Source: a virus. From it: a stretch of DNA of 47,997 nt. A program made the position numbers and the translations under genes. The notes below the pieces were generated by a model. That model did no database searches. It was not told where the DNA came from and was given only the letters and a program-made list of their open reading frames with translations. Below, one piece after another: positions 1-7,938 of this stretch. The stretch lies in IMG/VR virus record IMGVR_UViG_3300034061_001194, positions 1-47,997 of that record; one strand, written 5' to 3'. The first letter of the stretch is position 1, and every line of letters starts with the position of its first letter.

Positions 1-1082
1 CGGGTGCGGTTACGCCTTTAAGCGGTTTGATAGCGGACCCTGCTGTAAACACCACCGATCAGATTGTCGTCTCAGGAAAGCGCCCCGGCGAGGTTACCGA
101 CAGCTCCGAGCAAATCGTCGTAACGGGTAATAAGATTGAGCGGCCCGTTACCGGCGGCCTCACCTTGTCGCCAGATTTGCTTACCGATGTTAATCAGCAG
201 TCTGAAGCGGAAAGAAAAGCTAAAGAAGAAGAAGCTAAGAAGAAGCTCGGTGTCGAAGATTATCTGGGCATCGCGGGTAAGGCTGTGGGCCTACTCGGCA
301 ACCTCACCGGCGGCGGTAAGGGTGGCAGCGGCGGATCGGGCACGTACATCCCCGGCGGCGCTGGCAGCGGACGCTTGAACCCAATCTTCTCAGCCAAACT
401 GCCCGCAGCGGGCGGCCTCGGCAATATCGGCGCGACCCGCACGGCGAGCGCATTGGGTGATGTAGACTGGCTGACTTACGGCACGCGGCCTGAGCTTAAA
501 TTCTTCGACTACGCGACGCCGCCAACCAACCCTGCGCCTGTCACAACACCCGTGCCCGGCAACCCCGCTGGCCCAATCATGACAACGCCAGCCGCCGGTA
601 TGATACCTGCACCTGACCAAAAACTGACACCTGCGCAACTGGCAGATTTGGAGAGACAGAGCCTTGCGCAAACTGCGTATCTAAGCCAGTTCTCCGGACC
701 CACGGCAGAAGAACTGGCGCGGAATACTGCACTTTATAGCACCACCGGTGAGCCGATTATGGAAGAACCTACCCGCATGATGGCAAAGGGTGGCGCATTC
801 GCCGCAAAGCGCGGTGGCCGGTCGCAACGCACTGAATTTGCGGTCAACGGCCCCGGCACTGGCCGCAGCGACGAGATCCCTGCGGTGCTGTCCGACGGTG
901 AATATGTGATCGACGCCGAGACTGTCGCCCTACTCGGCGACGGATCGAGCAAGGCTGGCGCAAAGAAGCTGGACGACCTGCGGGTCAAAGTTCGCAAACA
1001 CAAGGGCAAGAAGTTGGCAAAGGGCCGTTTTAGTGCTAATGCCAAGAAGCCCGAAGCATATCTGTCTGGAGGACGTATTTAA
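1..1082 (+). CDS. virion-associated protein with C-terminal DGEYVI motif (5'-partial)
   Basis: The frame is open to the first base (GAVTPLSGL precedes the first possible start, a TTG at 27), so the gene very probably begins outside the window. The N-terminus carries two imperfect repeats (QIVVSGKRP and QIVVTGNKI), then a Lys/Glu-rich helix, a Gly/Ser-rich linker and a Pro-rich region. The C-terminus has the motif SDEIPAVLSDGEYVIDAETV followed by LLGDGSSKAGAKKLDDL and a Lys-rich tail. From memory, this motif recurs in virion-module proteins of many T7-like and environmental podophages; its function is not known. It also carries a KGG-type motif (MMAKGGAFAAKRGG). It is first in an operon and its stop overlaps the next start (TAATG). 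A structural or internal virion role is inferred from context. Confidence 0.6.
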   Translation, partial: GAVTPLSGLIADPAVNTTDQIVVSGKRPGEVTDSSEQIVVTGNKIERPVTGGLTLSPDLLTDVNQQSEAERKAKEEEAKKKLGVEDYLGIAGKAVGLLGNLTGGGKGGSGGSGTYIPGGAGSGRLNPIFSAKLPAAGGLGNIGATRTASALGDVDWLTYGTRPELKFFDYATPPTNPAPVTTPVPGNPAGPIMTTPAAGMIPAPDQKLTPAQLADLERQSLAQTAYLSQFSGPTAEELARNTALYSTTGEPIMEEPTRMMAKGGAFAAKRGGRSQRTEFAVNGPGTGRSDEIPAVLSDGEYVIDAETVALLGDGSSKAGAKKLDDLRVKVRKHKGKKLAKGRFSANAKKPEAYLSGGRI

Positions 1083-2140
1083 TGGCTGTCAGTTCATTTC
1101 TAGCCGAAGGGGCCGCGATCCCGCAAGGCTCGGCCCTCACGGACGTAACCAAACAGACGGTGATGCCTGAGTGGTACACCAACTATGCGATGGATATGCT
1201 TTCGGGGCAGAAGGCTCTAGCCAGTCGTCCATATCAGACCGCGCCCATGCCGCGCATCGCGGGCTTCACGCCGACGCAAGAGAAGTCCTTCGGCATGACC
1301 GAGACTGCGGCCGGTGCGTACCAGCCGATGCTCGATCAAGCCACGCAGGCCGCGCAGGCAGCCGCAAACGCGCCGGGCGCGCTCAACGTAGCGCAGCCGT
1401 ACTTGACGCAGGCGGGCCAGACCTCTGTGTCGAACATTGGCTCGTACATGAACCCGTACAACGAGGCCGTCACCAATCGCATCGCCGAGTTGGGCACACG
1501 CAACCTCACCGAAAACATTATGCCTCAGATCGAGGGACGCTACATCCAAGCCGGTCAGCTCGGCTTCGGCGGACGCGGTGGCATGGGCACGCCGTCGGGT
1601 ATGATGACCGACACCTCACGCGCCATTCGCGACACCAGCGCCGACATCCTCGGCAAGCAGACCGAGGCACTTCAGTCCGGCTACGCGCAGGCCGCTGGGC
1701 TTGCGGGAACCGACTTGGCGCGCTTTGGCACTCTTGCGGGCACGGCTGGCAATCTGGCGCAGACACAGCAGCAACAGCAGCTCGCCGCCTCCGGCGCTCT
1801 GTCCTCACTCGGCGAGCAGGCGCAGACACTCGGCCTCACCGGCGCGGGCGCACTGGGCAACGTCGGCGCGCTGCAACAGCAACAGGGTCAGAAGAACCTC
1901 GACGTGGCCTACGGCGACTTCCTGCGTCAGCAGGGTTACGAGCAGGAGCAGATCGACAACATGATGAAGACGTTCCAAGGCGTCGCCTCCGGCATCCCGA
2001 CTGCGACACAAGAGTACGGTATCTCGCCGTCCGGCGTCAAACAGGAATACCCAGCCAGCACGGCGTCGCAAATTGCCTCTGGCCTGTCTGGCGGGGCGGC
2101 TCTTATAAAAGAATTGAAGGACGCGGGCGTTTTCAAATGA
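1082..2140 (+). CDS. virion-module protein, Ala/Gln-rich helical
   Basis: This is a 352-residue protein with a GGAGG site a few bases before the ATG. It is largely helical and rich in Ala, Gln and Gly. Notable parts are an N-terminal region with PEWYTNYAMDML, a central Gly-rich segment (GQLGFGGRGGMGTPSG) and a poly-Gln stretch (QTQQQQQ). A C-terminal YGDFLRQQGYEQEQID region follows. No catalytic motif was recognised. Its place between two other virion-type genes, and its general likeness to proteins I recall from podophage DNA-ejection regions, suggest an internal or tail-associated structural role. Its stop overlaps the next start (ATGA). Confidence 0.55.
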   Translation: MAVSSFLAEGAAIPQGSALTDVTKQTVMPEWYTNYAMDMLSGQKALASRPYQTAPMPRIAGFTPTQEKSFGMTETAAGAYQPMLDQATQAAQAAANAPGALNVAQPYLTQAGQTSVSNIGSYMNPYNEAVTNRIAELGTRNLTENIMPQIEGRYIQAGQLGFGGRGGMGTPSGMMTDTSRAIRDTSADILGKQTEALQSGYAQAAGLAGTDLARFGTLAGTAGNLAQTQQQQQLAASGALSSLGEQAQTLGLTGAGALGNVGALQQQQGQKNLDVAYGDFLRQQGYEQEQIDNMMKTFQGVASGIPTATQEYGISPSGVKQEYPASTASQIASGLSGGAALIKELKDAGVFK

Positions 2141-3477
2141 CTGTGACAAATCCGCCCCTCGCGCCGTGGCAGATAGAACACATTCGTAAGATGCAAGAAG
2201 AATTGGGTTTGCCGCAATCGGCACCTGACACAGAGGAAGTTACGATGGACGAACAAATCGAACCGGGCCTCGCCGCTGGTAGTGCAGCCGCTGAAGAGGA
2301 AGATACTGGCGCGCTGCCGTACGCTGCCGTCCGTAAGGCCATGACTGCACGCGAGAAAGCCGCAAAAGAGCGGCAGGCCTATTACGACGATCTGACCGCA
2401 AAACTCGCGGCTAGGAAGGCTGGCCCCTCGTTCAGCGAGCGCATGTTCCAACTGTCGGCGGCGTTTGCCGCACCAACAAGCACGCGCGGCTTCGGCGGTG
2501 TCATGGCCAACGTCATGCCCGTCTTGCAGGCGCAGGCGCAGGCCAAGCGTGAGGGTGAAATCAAGCGGCAGGACGCGCTCAGTGCGTTGGCCGCTGCGCA
2601 ACTCGCGCAGCGTGAGGGTCTGGCCGAACAAGCCGTGGACACTGAAATTGAGCTTGCCAAACTTACAACGCCAAAACCCGCGAGGATGGTGGGAACTCAG
2701 ATTGTTGACGGGGTGCCTGTCGCAATTATGCAAGACGCATCCGGCACAATTACCACCAAACCGCTTGGGACCGCAGGCGCTACGGGCTCGCCAACTAACA
2801 TAGGTGAAGTGTCGGAACGTGGGGGCGTGAAGGGTTTTATAAACGAGCGCGGCGCTTGGACGCCGTTGCCCCAGCGCGCAGAGAAGGAAACATTCCGCCC
2901 CGCTACGCCAGAAGAGGCCGCGATGTACGGCGCGACAACGGGTCAGATCTCAAACCTAACAGGCAAGTTCATTCCCGGCGCTGCACCGAAGACGCCTACC
3001 TTATCGGGGTCTGAGCAGAAAATACTGATACAGTCCGAGGACGTCCTTAACAGCGCCGAAGACACGCTCGGTAAACTTCGCCGCGTCATGGAACTCAACC
3101 CGAAGGCGCTCGAAGGCAGCCTGACAGGCTTCCGTAAACAGGTAGGCTCGCTATTCTCCAGCGACGATCCTACGTACGTCGCAACGGAAGAGCTAGACAA
3201 TACGTTAAGTTCTATGGCTCTCAGCATGTTGAAGAGCACGTTCCCCGGATCGGTCACCGAGGGCGAGCGTAAAGCCTTGATGGCTTTGCAGGGAAGTTCC
3301 AGCTTGCCACGCGCCGCACGCGACCGCATCTACCGTAACGCCTTTGAAGCGGCGCAGACGGTTGCGGCTAGGGCGAGAGATCGCATCCAGAAAACGCAAA
3401 CAGGCTACTACAGCAAACGGACGTCACCAACCACGCCAGCGGCAGGTAAACCACGCGTCATTAATTGGAACAAATAA
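2137..3477 (+). CDS. virion-module helical protein
   Basis: This is a 446-residue protein. The frame is open far upstream, but the ATG at 2137 overlaps the previous stop as ATGA and gives a sensible acidic N-terminus (MTVTNPPLAPWQIEHIRK). The first ~180 residues are charged and coiled-coil-like (AKERQAYYDDLTAKLAARK, then an Ala/Gln-rich stretch). A short beta-type region follows (RMVGTQIVDGVPVAIMQDA). A conserved-looking C-terminal segment (FPGSVTEGERKALMALQGS) resembles a motif I recall from podophage internal proteins. No enzyme motif was seen. The role is inferred from the operon context only. Confidence 0.55.
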   Translation: MTVTNPPLAPWQIEHIRKMQEELGLPQSAPDTEEVTMDEQIEPGLAAGSAAAEEEDTGALPYAAVRKAMTAREKAAKERQAYYDDLTAKLAARKAGPSFSERMFQLSAAFAAPTSTRGFGGVMANVMPVLQAQAQAKREGEIKRQDALSALAAAQLAQREGLAEQAVDTEIELAKLTTPKPARMVGTQIVDGVPVAIMQDASGTITTKPLGTAGATGSPTNIGEVSERGGVKGFINERGAWTPLPQRAEKETFRPATPEEAAMYGATTGQISNLTGKFIPGAAPKTPTLSGSEQKILIQSEDVLNSAEDTLGKLRRVMELNPKALEGSLTGFRKQVGSLFSSDDPTYVATEELDNTLSSMALSMLKSTFPGSVTEGERKALMALQGSSSLPRAARDRIYRNAFEAAQTVAARARDRIQKTQTGYYSKRTSPTTPAAGKPRVINWNK

Positions 3478-3478
3478 C

Positions 3479-6400
3479 ATGCCAAGAAATGTAACCGTTA
3501 CCCTCAGCAGTGGCGAGACGCTCCAGTTTGCCAACGTGCCTGATGACGTCACACCAGATCAGATACAGGCGCGTGCTGAGAGCGAAAGCGGTGGCGCTTC
3601 AGTTGTGTCTATCGACGGTGGTCGAGGTACAACCCCGCCTGCCGGTGCCGCGCCTACCGACGGTGCGCCCACAACTGCCGACGCCGTGCCGATGGACGGC
3701 GTTGCTCCGGCAGAGCCGCAAGAGGACATTGCAGGTTACGAGGCTGGTCTGCGCGATCTATACCAACAGTACAGCGAGAAGAAGCGGCCCTTTGCTGGAG
3801 CTGATATTGAAGAGCTGGCGCGCAGATACAATTTGCGGGGACGCATATCCAACATACCCCAAATCCAAGAGTTTTTTGAGAAGTATGGCACGCTGAACCC
3901 GTCGCTGGTTTCCGTCGCGCCAGACGCTCCACTGCCTGAAGCGGTAAAGCAAGACGAAATCGTCGGCACCGTTCCGCAAGGTGGTGAGAACACGCAACGC
4001 GCCCGCGCCTTCGGTAAGGGTCTGCTGTTCGATTTCGCTGACGAGCTTGAGGCTGGCGCGCGTATGGTTGCGTCGGGACAAATGTCCACCGACGAGTACT
4101 ACCGCCTCAAAGAGCAGATCAACAATGACTACAACGCGTGGGCTAAGGCTAACCCCGGCGAGGCTTTAGGCTTGGAAGTGGCTGGTGGCGTTACTGGATC
4201 GTTCATCCCCGGCATTGGCGTTGTGGGTAAGGGCTACCAAGCCGCGACGGGCATCGGCAAGTTGGCCGGTGTCGGCACGCGCGCCGCGCTTGTCGGTGCC
4301 AGCACTGGTGCGTTGTCCGGCGTCGGACAGGCGAAGACGCTTGGCGACATACCTCAGTCCGTCCTTGAGAACGCGGCGTTAGGCGCAGCGTTTAGCGCCC
4401 CCGTTGCTAAGGTTGTGGAATATGGTGGCCGTGGCATTAACACCGCCGCGCAGCGCCTGAGCGAGAAGTACGGACCGGGCCTTGAAGTTTGGGACGAAGT
4501 GTCTAACCAATTTGTCCGCGTGCCCGAAGTCCCGCTGACAGCCGCAGATCGCAAGGCGGCGGAGCTGTTGACTGACGCGGCTGGTGATACCAACATACAG
4601 CGCTCGATTGGTCTGACCGCACTGGCGAACCGGCAGGGTGTCCCGATGCAATTAGGTACGTCCACCCCGCGCATGACTGCGCTTACCGAAAAGGTGGCAG
4701 GAAAGCCGAGTTCAGGCCAAGAAGATTTAATATCGAATTTGGTAGAGACCCGCATCGCGACGCCTGAACGCGTTAGCGAAAAGGTCGAAAGCGCATTGCC
4801 CGGAGCGAAGAAAGACTACTTCGGTGAGGAGGAGGCGATCTCAAAGCGTCTCCGCTCCATCGGCGACAACGAGTATCAACGTGCCTTTGCTGTAGGCGAA
4901 GTCAACGACCCCGAAATCATGAGTATTATCAATAACCCGTCGCCTATTATCCGCAGCATATGGCAGTCTGTGCAGAACACCGCGCAGATAGCGAACAAAG
5001 AGCTGCGTATGGCTATGGAGCCTGTGCTTGACGCGGGCGGAAACCTCGTAGGGCTGGCACCAACGAAGAACGCCGTCCCCGACGTTGAGACGCTTGATTT
5101 GTTTAAGCGCGCCCTCGACGACCGCATCCAAAAAGGTTTCAGGGGCACCGGCTCCGAGGGCAAGTTTGAGGCGGATGCGCTTAAAGAACTTCGCAACAAT
5201 ATGGTAAAGCGTCTGGACTTCCTCGTCCCTGAATATGGCGCGGCGCGTAAAAAATACGCAGGCGACCTCGAAGTTCGCGATGCGATGCGTTACGGTCTGG
5301 ACATATTCTCGCGTAAGATACGCCCAGCGGAACTTCGGATGAAACTCAAAGACATGTCCGAAGCCGAGAAGGAAGCCGTCAAGACCGGCGCGTTGGAGGC
5401 TGCGTTCCGTAACCTCGAAGGTGCTAGTGGCGGCGACCTAGCCAAGAAACTGGCAGGCACACCTGAAAAACTGCAAAAGTTGAAAAGCATCATGGGTCCG
5501 CAAGAGGCTAAGTTCTTCGAGCGCGTGATGCAGAAGGAAAGCCAACTGTACCAACGTACCGGCAAGGTTACCGGCGGATCGCGGACCGCTGTCCTCTCCG
5601 AAGGTATGGATGCCCTCGATAAGCTGATCCAAGGCGGAAACATGGACGAGGCGGTAAACTTCTTGGTGGCAGGCCCGCAGGGTAGGCTCGCCGCCCTCGG
5701 CCGCTTTATCGCAAACATCAACCCCCGCAAGGAGTTCGGCGATCAAGTCTACACGAAACTGAGCCGCGCCCTCTCGGCGCAGAAGCCGGAAGAGCTGCGC
5801 GACGTTCTTGATATGCTGCGCCGCTCCAAGAGCTACACCGACTATATGACCTCGGTCAAGAATGTCGCATCCGGTAGGGCTGCCGCAGTCACTGGCGCTA
5901 CGGCCCCTTCCATGTTTGAAGATCGCAGCTTTGCGCCACCACCACCGACTGAAGTAGAGCCAGATCCAGAGGCGTTGCTTATGGACGCGCTATCTTCAGG
6001 TGGCCTCGGTACGGCCATAAGTGATGGGGCTGCTGCGGATGCGGCGGCGATGCAAGAAGGTCTGGCCGCCGAAGAGGAAGTGCCAGAGATGGGCGCTATC
6101 ATGATGAATGGTCGCGAGGTGCAAGAGGGCGCTGACGGCCGCATGTACTACGTGGACGACAACACACCCGCTGACGGCATCTCTCTCGGCATGTACCGTG
6201 GCGGCACCGTGCAGGCGTTCAACAAGGGCGGCAACAAGGGCAAGGCGGTGCCAGTCAGTTACGCGGGAAACGTCGGACGGTCTATCCTTGAGGGGCTGAC
6301 GTTCAACAACGCGGGCGAGCTTGAGGCAGCGGCTAGGGCATACCTCCTCCGCCAAGGCGATTACCGCGACCTGAAAGCGGACGTCGAGCGTGACTATTCC

Positions 6401-6829
6401 CGCTTTAAGTCTAGGAACCCCGGCGCGGCATTGGCCGGTGAGCTGGGTGGGGCCATCGTTCCGGGTGTTGTGGGCGCGTTTGTGCCGGGCGGCCAAGGGG
6501 CGACCCTGTCCACTTTGGGTCGCGTAGGACGCGCGATGGCGGAGCCGGTAACTGTGGTGACACGCAGGCTTATGCCCAGCGCGGGTGTACGCCTGCAACG
6601 TGCGCTGCCGTATATGGACGAGGGTCTGACCGGTATCATACAGTCAATCGGGTCTGCCGATACAATGGCCGACGCTCCCCGCCGGATTGTGGAAGACGCC
6701 CCGTATAACATAGCTGGCAGCCTCGGCGTTCGTGGGATCAATGTCGGCATCAAGAAAGGCGCAAGCAAGATCCGCGCGAAGAAGAAAGCAACCGGCGGTC
6801 TCGCCGTTAAGAAAAGCGCTCGTAAATGA
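3479..6829 (+). CDS. large internal virion protein with duplicated Gly-rich membrane-active domain
   Basis: This is a 1116-residue protein. ATG 3479 lies just after the preceding stop. Residues 1-35 form a small beta domain (VTVTLSSGETLQFANVPDDV) that I recall at the start of many podophage virion proteins. A module at about residues 174-250 (FADELEAGARM, then a charged helix, then GGVTGSFIPGIGVVGKG) recurs at about 930-1004 (NAGELEAAARA, then GGAIVPGVVGAFVPGG). This is an internal duplication in which a Gly-rich hydrophobic segment follows an amphipathic helix. The middle is a long charged helical region. Motifs MYRGGTVQAFNKGG and a C-terminal KKATGGLAVKK match GG-V motifs elsewhere in the phage. 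Length and composition fit a DNA-ejection or internal-core protein that may act on the host envelope (inference). Its stop overlaps the next start (ATGA). Confidence 0.6.
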   Translation: MPRNVTVTLSSGETLQFANVPDDVTPDQIQARAESESGGASVVSIDGGRGTTPPAGAAPTDGAPTTADAVPMDGVAPAEPQEDIAGYEAGLRDLYQQYSEKKRPFAGADIEELARRYNLRGRISNIPQIQEFFEKYGTLNPSLVSVAPDAPLPEAVKQDEIVGTVPQGGENTQRARAFGKGLLFDFADELEAGARMVASGQMSTDEYYRLKEQINNDYNAWAKANPGEALGLEVAGGVTGSFIPGIGVVGKGYQAATGIGKLAGVGTRAALVGASTGALSGVGQAKTLGDIPQSVLENAALGAAFSAPVAKVVEYGGRGINTAAQRLSEKYGPGLEVWDEVSNQFVRVPEVPLTAADRKAAELLTDAAGDTNIQRSIGLTALANRQGVPMQLGTSTPRMTALTEKVAGKPSSGQEDLISNLVETRIATPERVSEKVESALPGAKKDYFGEEEAISKRLRSIGDNEYQRAFAVGEVNDPEIMSIINNPSPIIRSIWQSVQNTAQIANKELRMAMEPVLDAGGNLVGLAPTKNAVPDVETLDLFKRALDDRIQKGFRGTGSEGKFEADALKELRNNMVKRLDFLVPEYGAARKKYAGDLEVRDAMRYGLDIFSRKIRPAELRMKLKDMSEAEKEAVKTGALEAAFRNLEGASGGDLAKKLAGTPEKLQKLKSIMGPQEAKFFERVMQKESQLYQRTGKVTGGSRTAVLSEGMDALDKLIQGGNMDEAVNFLVAGPQGRLAALGRFIANINPRKEFGDQVYTKLSRALSAQKPEELRDVLDMLRRSKSYTDYMTSVKNVASGRAAAVTGATAPSMFEDRSFAPPPPTEVEPDPEALLMDALSSGGLGTAISDGAAADAAAMQEGLAAEEEVPEMGAIMMNGREVQEGADGRMYYVDDNTPADGISLGMYRGGTVQAFNKGGNKGKAVPVSYAGNVGRSILEGLTFNNAGELEAAARAYLLRQGDYRDLKADVERDYSRFKSRNPGAALAGELGGAIVPGVVGAFVPGGQGATLSTLGRVGRAMAEPVTVVTRRLMPSAGVRLQRALPYMDEGLTGIIQSIGSADTMADAPRRIVEDAPYNIAGSLGVRGINVGIKKGASKIRAKKKATGGLAVKKSARK

Positions 6830-7938
6830 GCTGGCAGAAAGACGCGGCTAAACTCATCGGCGAGTTCGGCAAAGATGCCGTTAACCGTCTTAGCGGTATT
6901 TTGCCCAGTGAAAGCTCGCTGAAACAGGCGCGCACCGCCTTGGCCAATCTGGTGGGCGAAGAGGCCCCTAAGCCCACCAAATCGAAGGCAGCCACGACAA
7001 CAAAGCCCGAACCCCAATCTCGCCCCGCACAGCCGAAACCCCCGCGCAAGAAAGTCGTGGCCTACCACGCCACGCCGCACCGTTTCGAGCCAGAGGTTAA
7101 GGTCCGCAATGTTGACGACGGCTTCGAGTTTTACCGACCAAGGCCTGCGGACATGCGCGTTTCTCCGGGTCTGGAAGTTGTTGCTGATTACCCTCTCGGT
7201 CGCTTCCGTATGGATAAGATGGGTACCGGGGCCGGGGCGCAAATGTACGGCGCTGGGATATACACCGCCGAAGCGCCAGACGTAGCTCGCGCTTACCGCC
7301 AAAAATATATGGAGGCCAATGAGGCCAACCCGACCATTGGCGGCGTTGACGCGAACCTTGTGTACTCCGGCCTGTTGGAAAAAGCTGACCGACTTCCCAT
7401 CTCAGCAGGGCGACCACTGTACGACCAAGCCGCGTTGCTTGAAGACATCATCAACACCGGCGATTTGCTGGATGTTGAAAAAGCCATGGCGGCGGGTGAA
7501 TACGCGCCAGACACGGCTGATTGGTTCAACCGCGAGATCGCGGGCAAGTGGGACGCCCCCGGCGCGCTCTATCAAGTCGGGCTGGATGTTGATCCCGCCA
7601 AGATGCTGTCGTGGGATACGCCTGTGATTGCACAGCCTGAAGTCATGCAGTCGGTGCTGCCTTTGCTTCAAAAGTATCAGATCGAAGGTCTCGACGACGG
7701 AAAGTACCCAACGCTCGGCGGCGACTTGTACCACCAACTGCGCCTGCGCTCTGACGTGCGCGACAGTGCAATGACAGATTTGCTGACTGGCGCGGGCATC
7801 CCCGGCATCCGCTATTTGGACCCCAACGTACGTAGCGCTGGCGGTGGCCCTGAAAACTATGTTATAATGAACCCGGATCTAATCGAAATTGCGAAACGCT
7901 ATAATATGGGCGGCGCTGTGCAAGGAGTTAAGTACTGA
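6826..7938 (+). CDS. putative virion-delivered ADP-ribosyltransferase (ART-PolyVal-like)
   Basis: This is a 370-residue protein. Residues 1-44 are a module shared with the next gene (MSWQKD...LVG, 30 of 44 identical). A Lys/Pro-rich linker runs to about residue 75. The C-terminal domain has hallmarks of the ADP-ribosyltransferase domain of polyvalent proteins: VAYHATPHRF (H81), then MDKMGTGAGAQMYGAGIYTA (129-148, with Y146) and a final part with GIPGIRYLD and NYVIMNP. ARTs of this type use NAD+ to modify proteins or nucleic acids. An extra ~40 residues separate the His strand from the GTGxGAQ block. The extreme C-terminus is YNMGGAVQGVKY. Placement after the internal virion protein suggests packaging and injection into the host (inference). 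The start overlaps the previous stop (ATGA). Confidence 0.75.
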   Translation: MSWQKDAAKLIGEFGKDAVNRLSGILPSESSLKQARTALANLVGEEAPKPTKSKAATTTKPEPQSRPAQPKPPRKKVVAYHATPHRFEPEVKVRNVDDGFEFYRPRPADMRVSPGLEVVADYPLGRFRMDKMGTGAGAQMYGAGIYTAEAPDVARAYRQKYMEANEANPTIGGVDANLVYSGLLEKADRLPISAGRPLYDQAALLEDIINTGDLLDVEKAMAAGEYAPDTADWFNREIAGKWDAPGALYQVGLDVDPAKMLSWDTPVIAQPEVMQSVLPLLQKYQIEGLDDGKYPTLGGDLYHQLRLRSDVRDSAMTDLLTGAGIPGIRYLDPNVRSAGGGPENYVIMNPDLIEIAKRYNMGGAVQGVKY

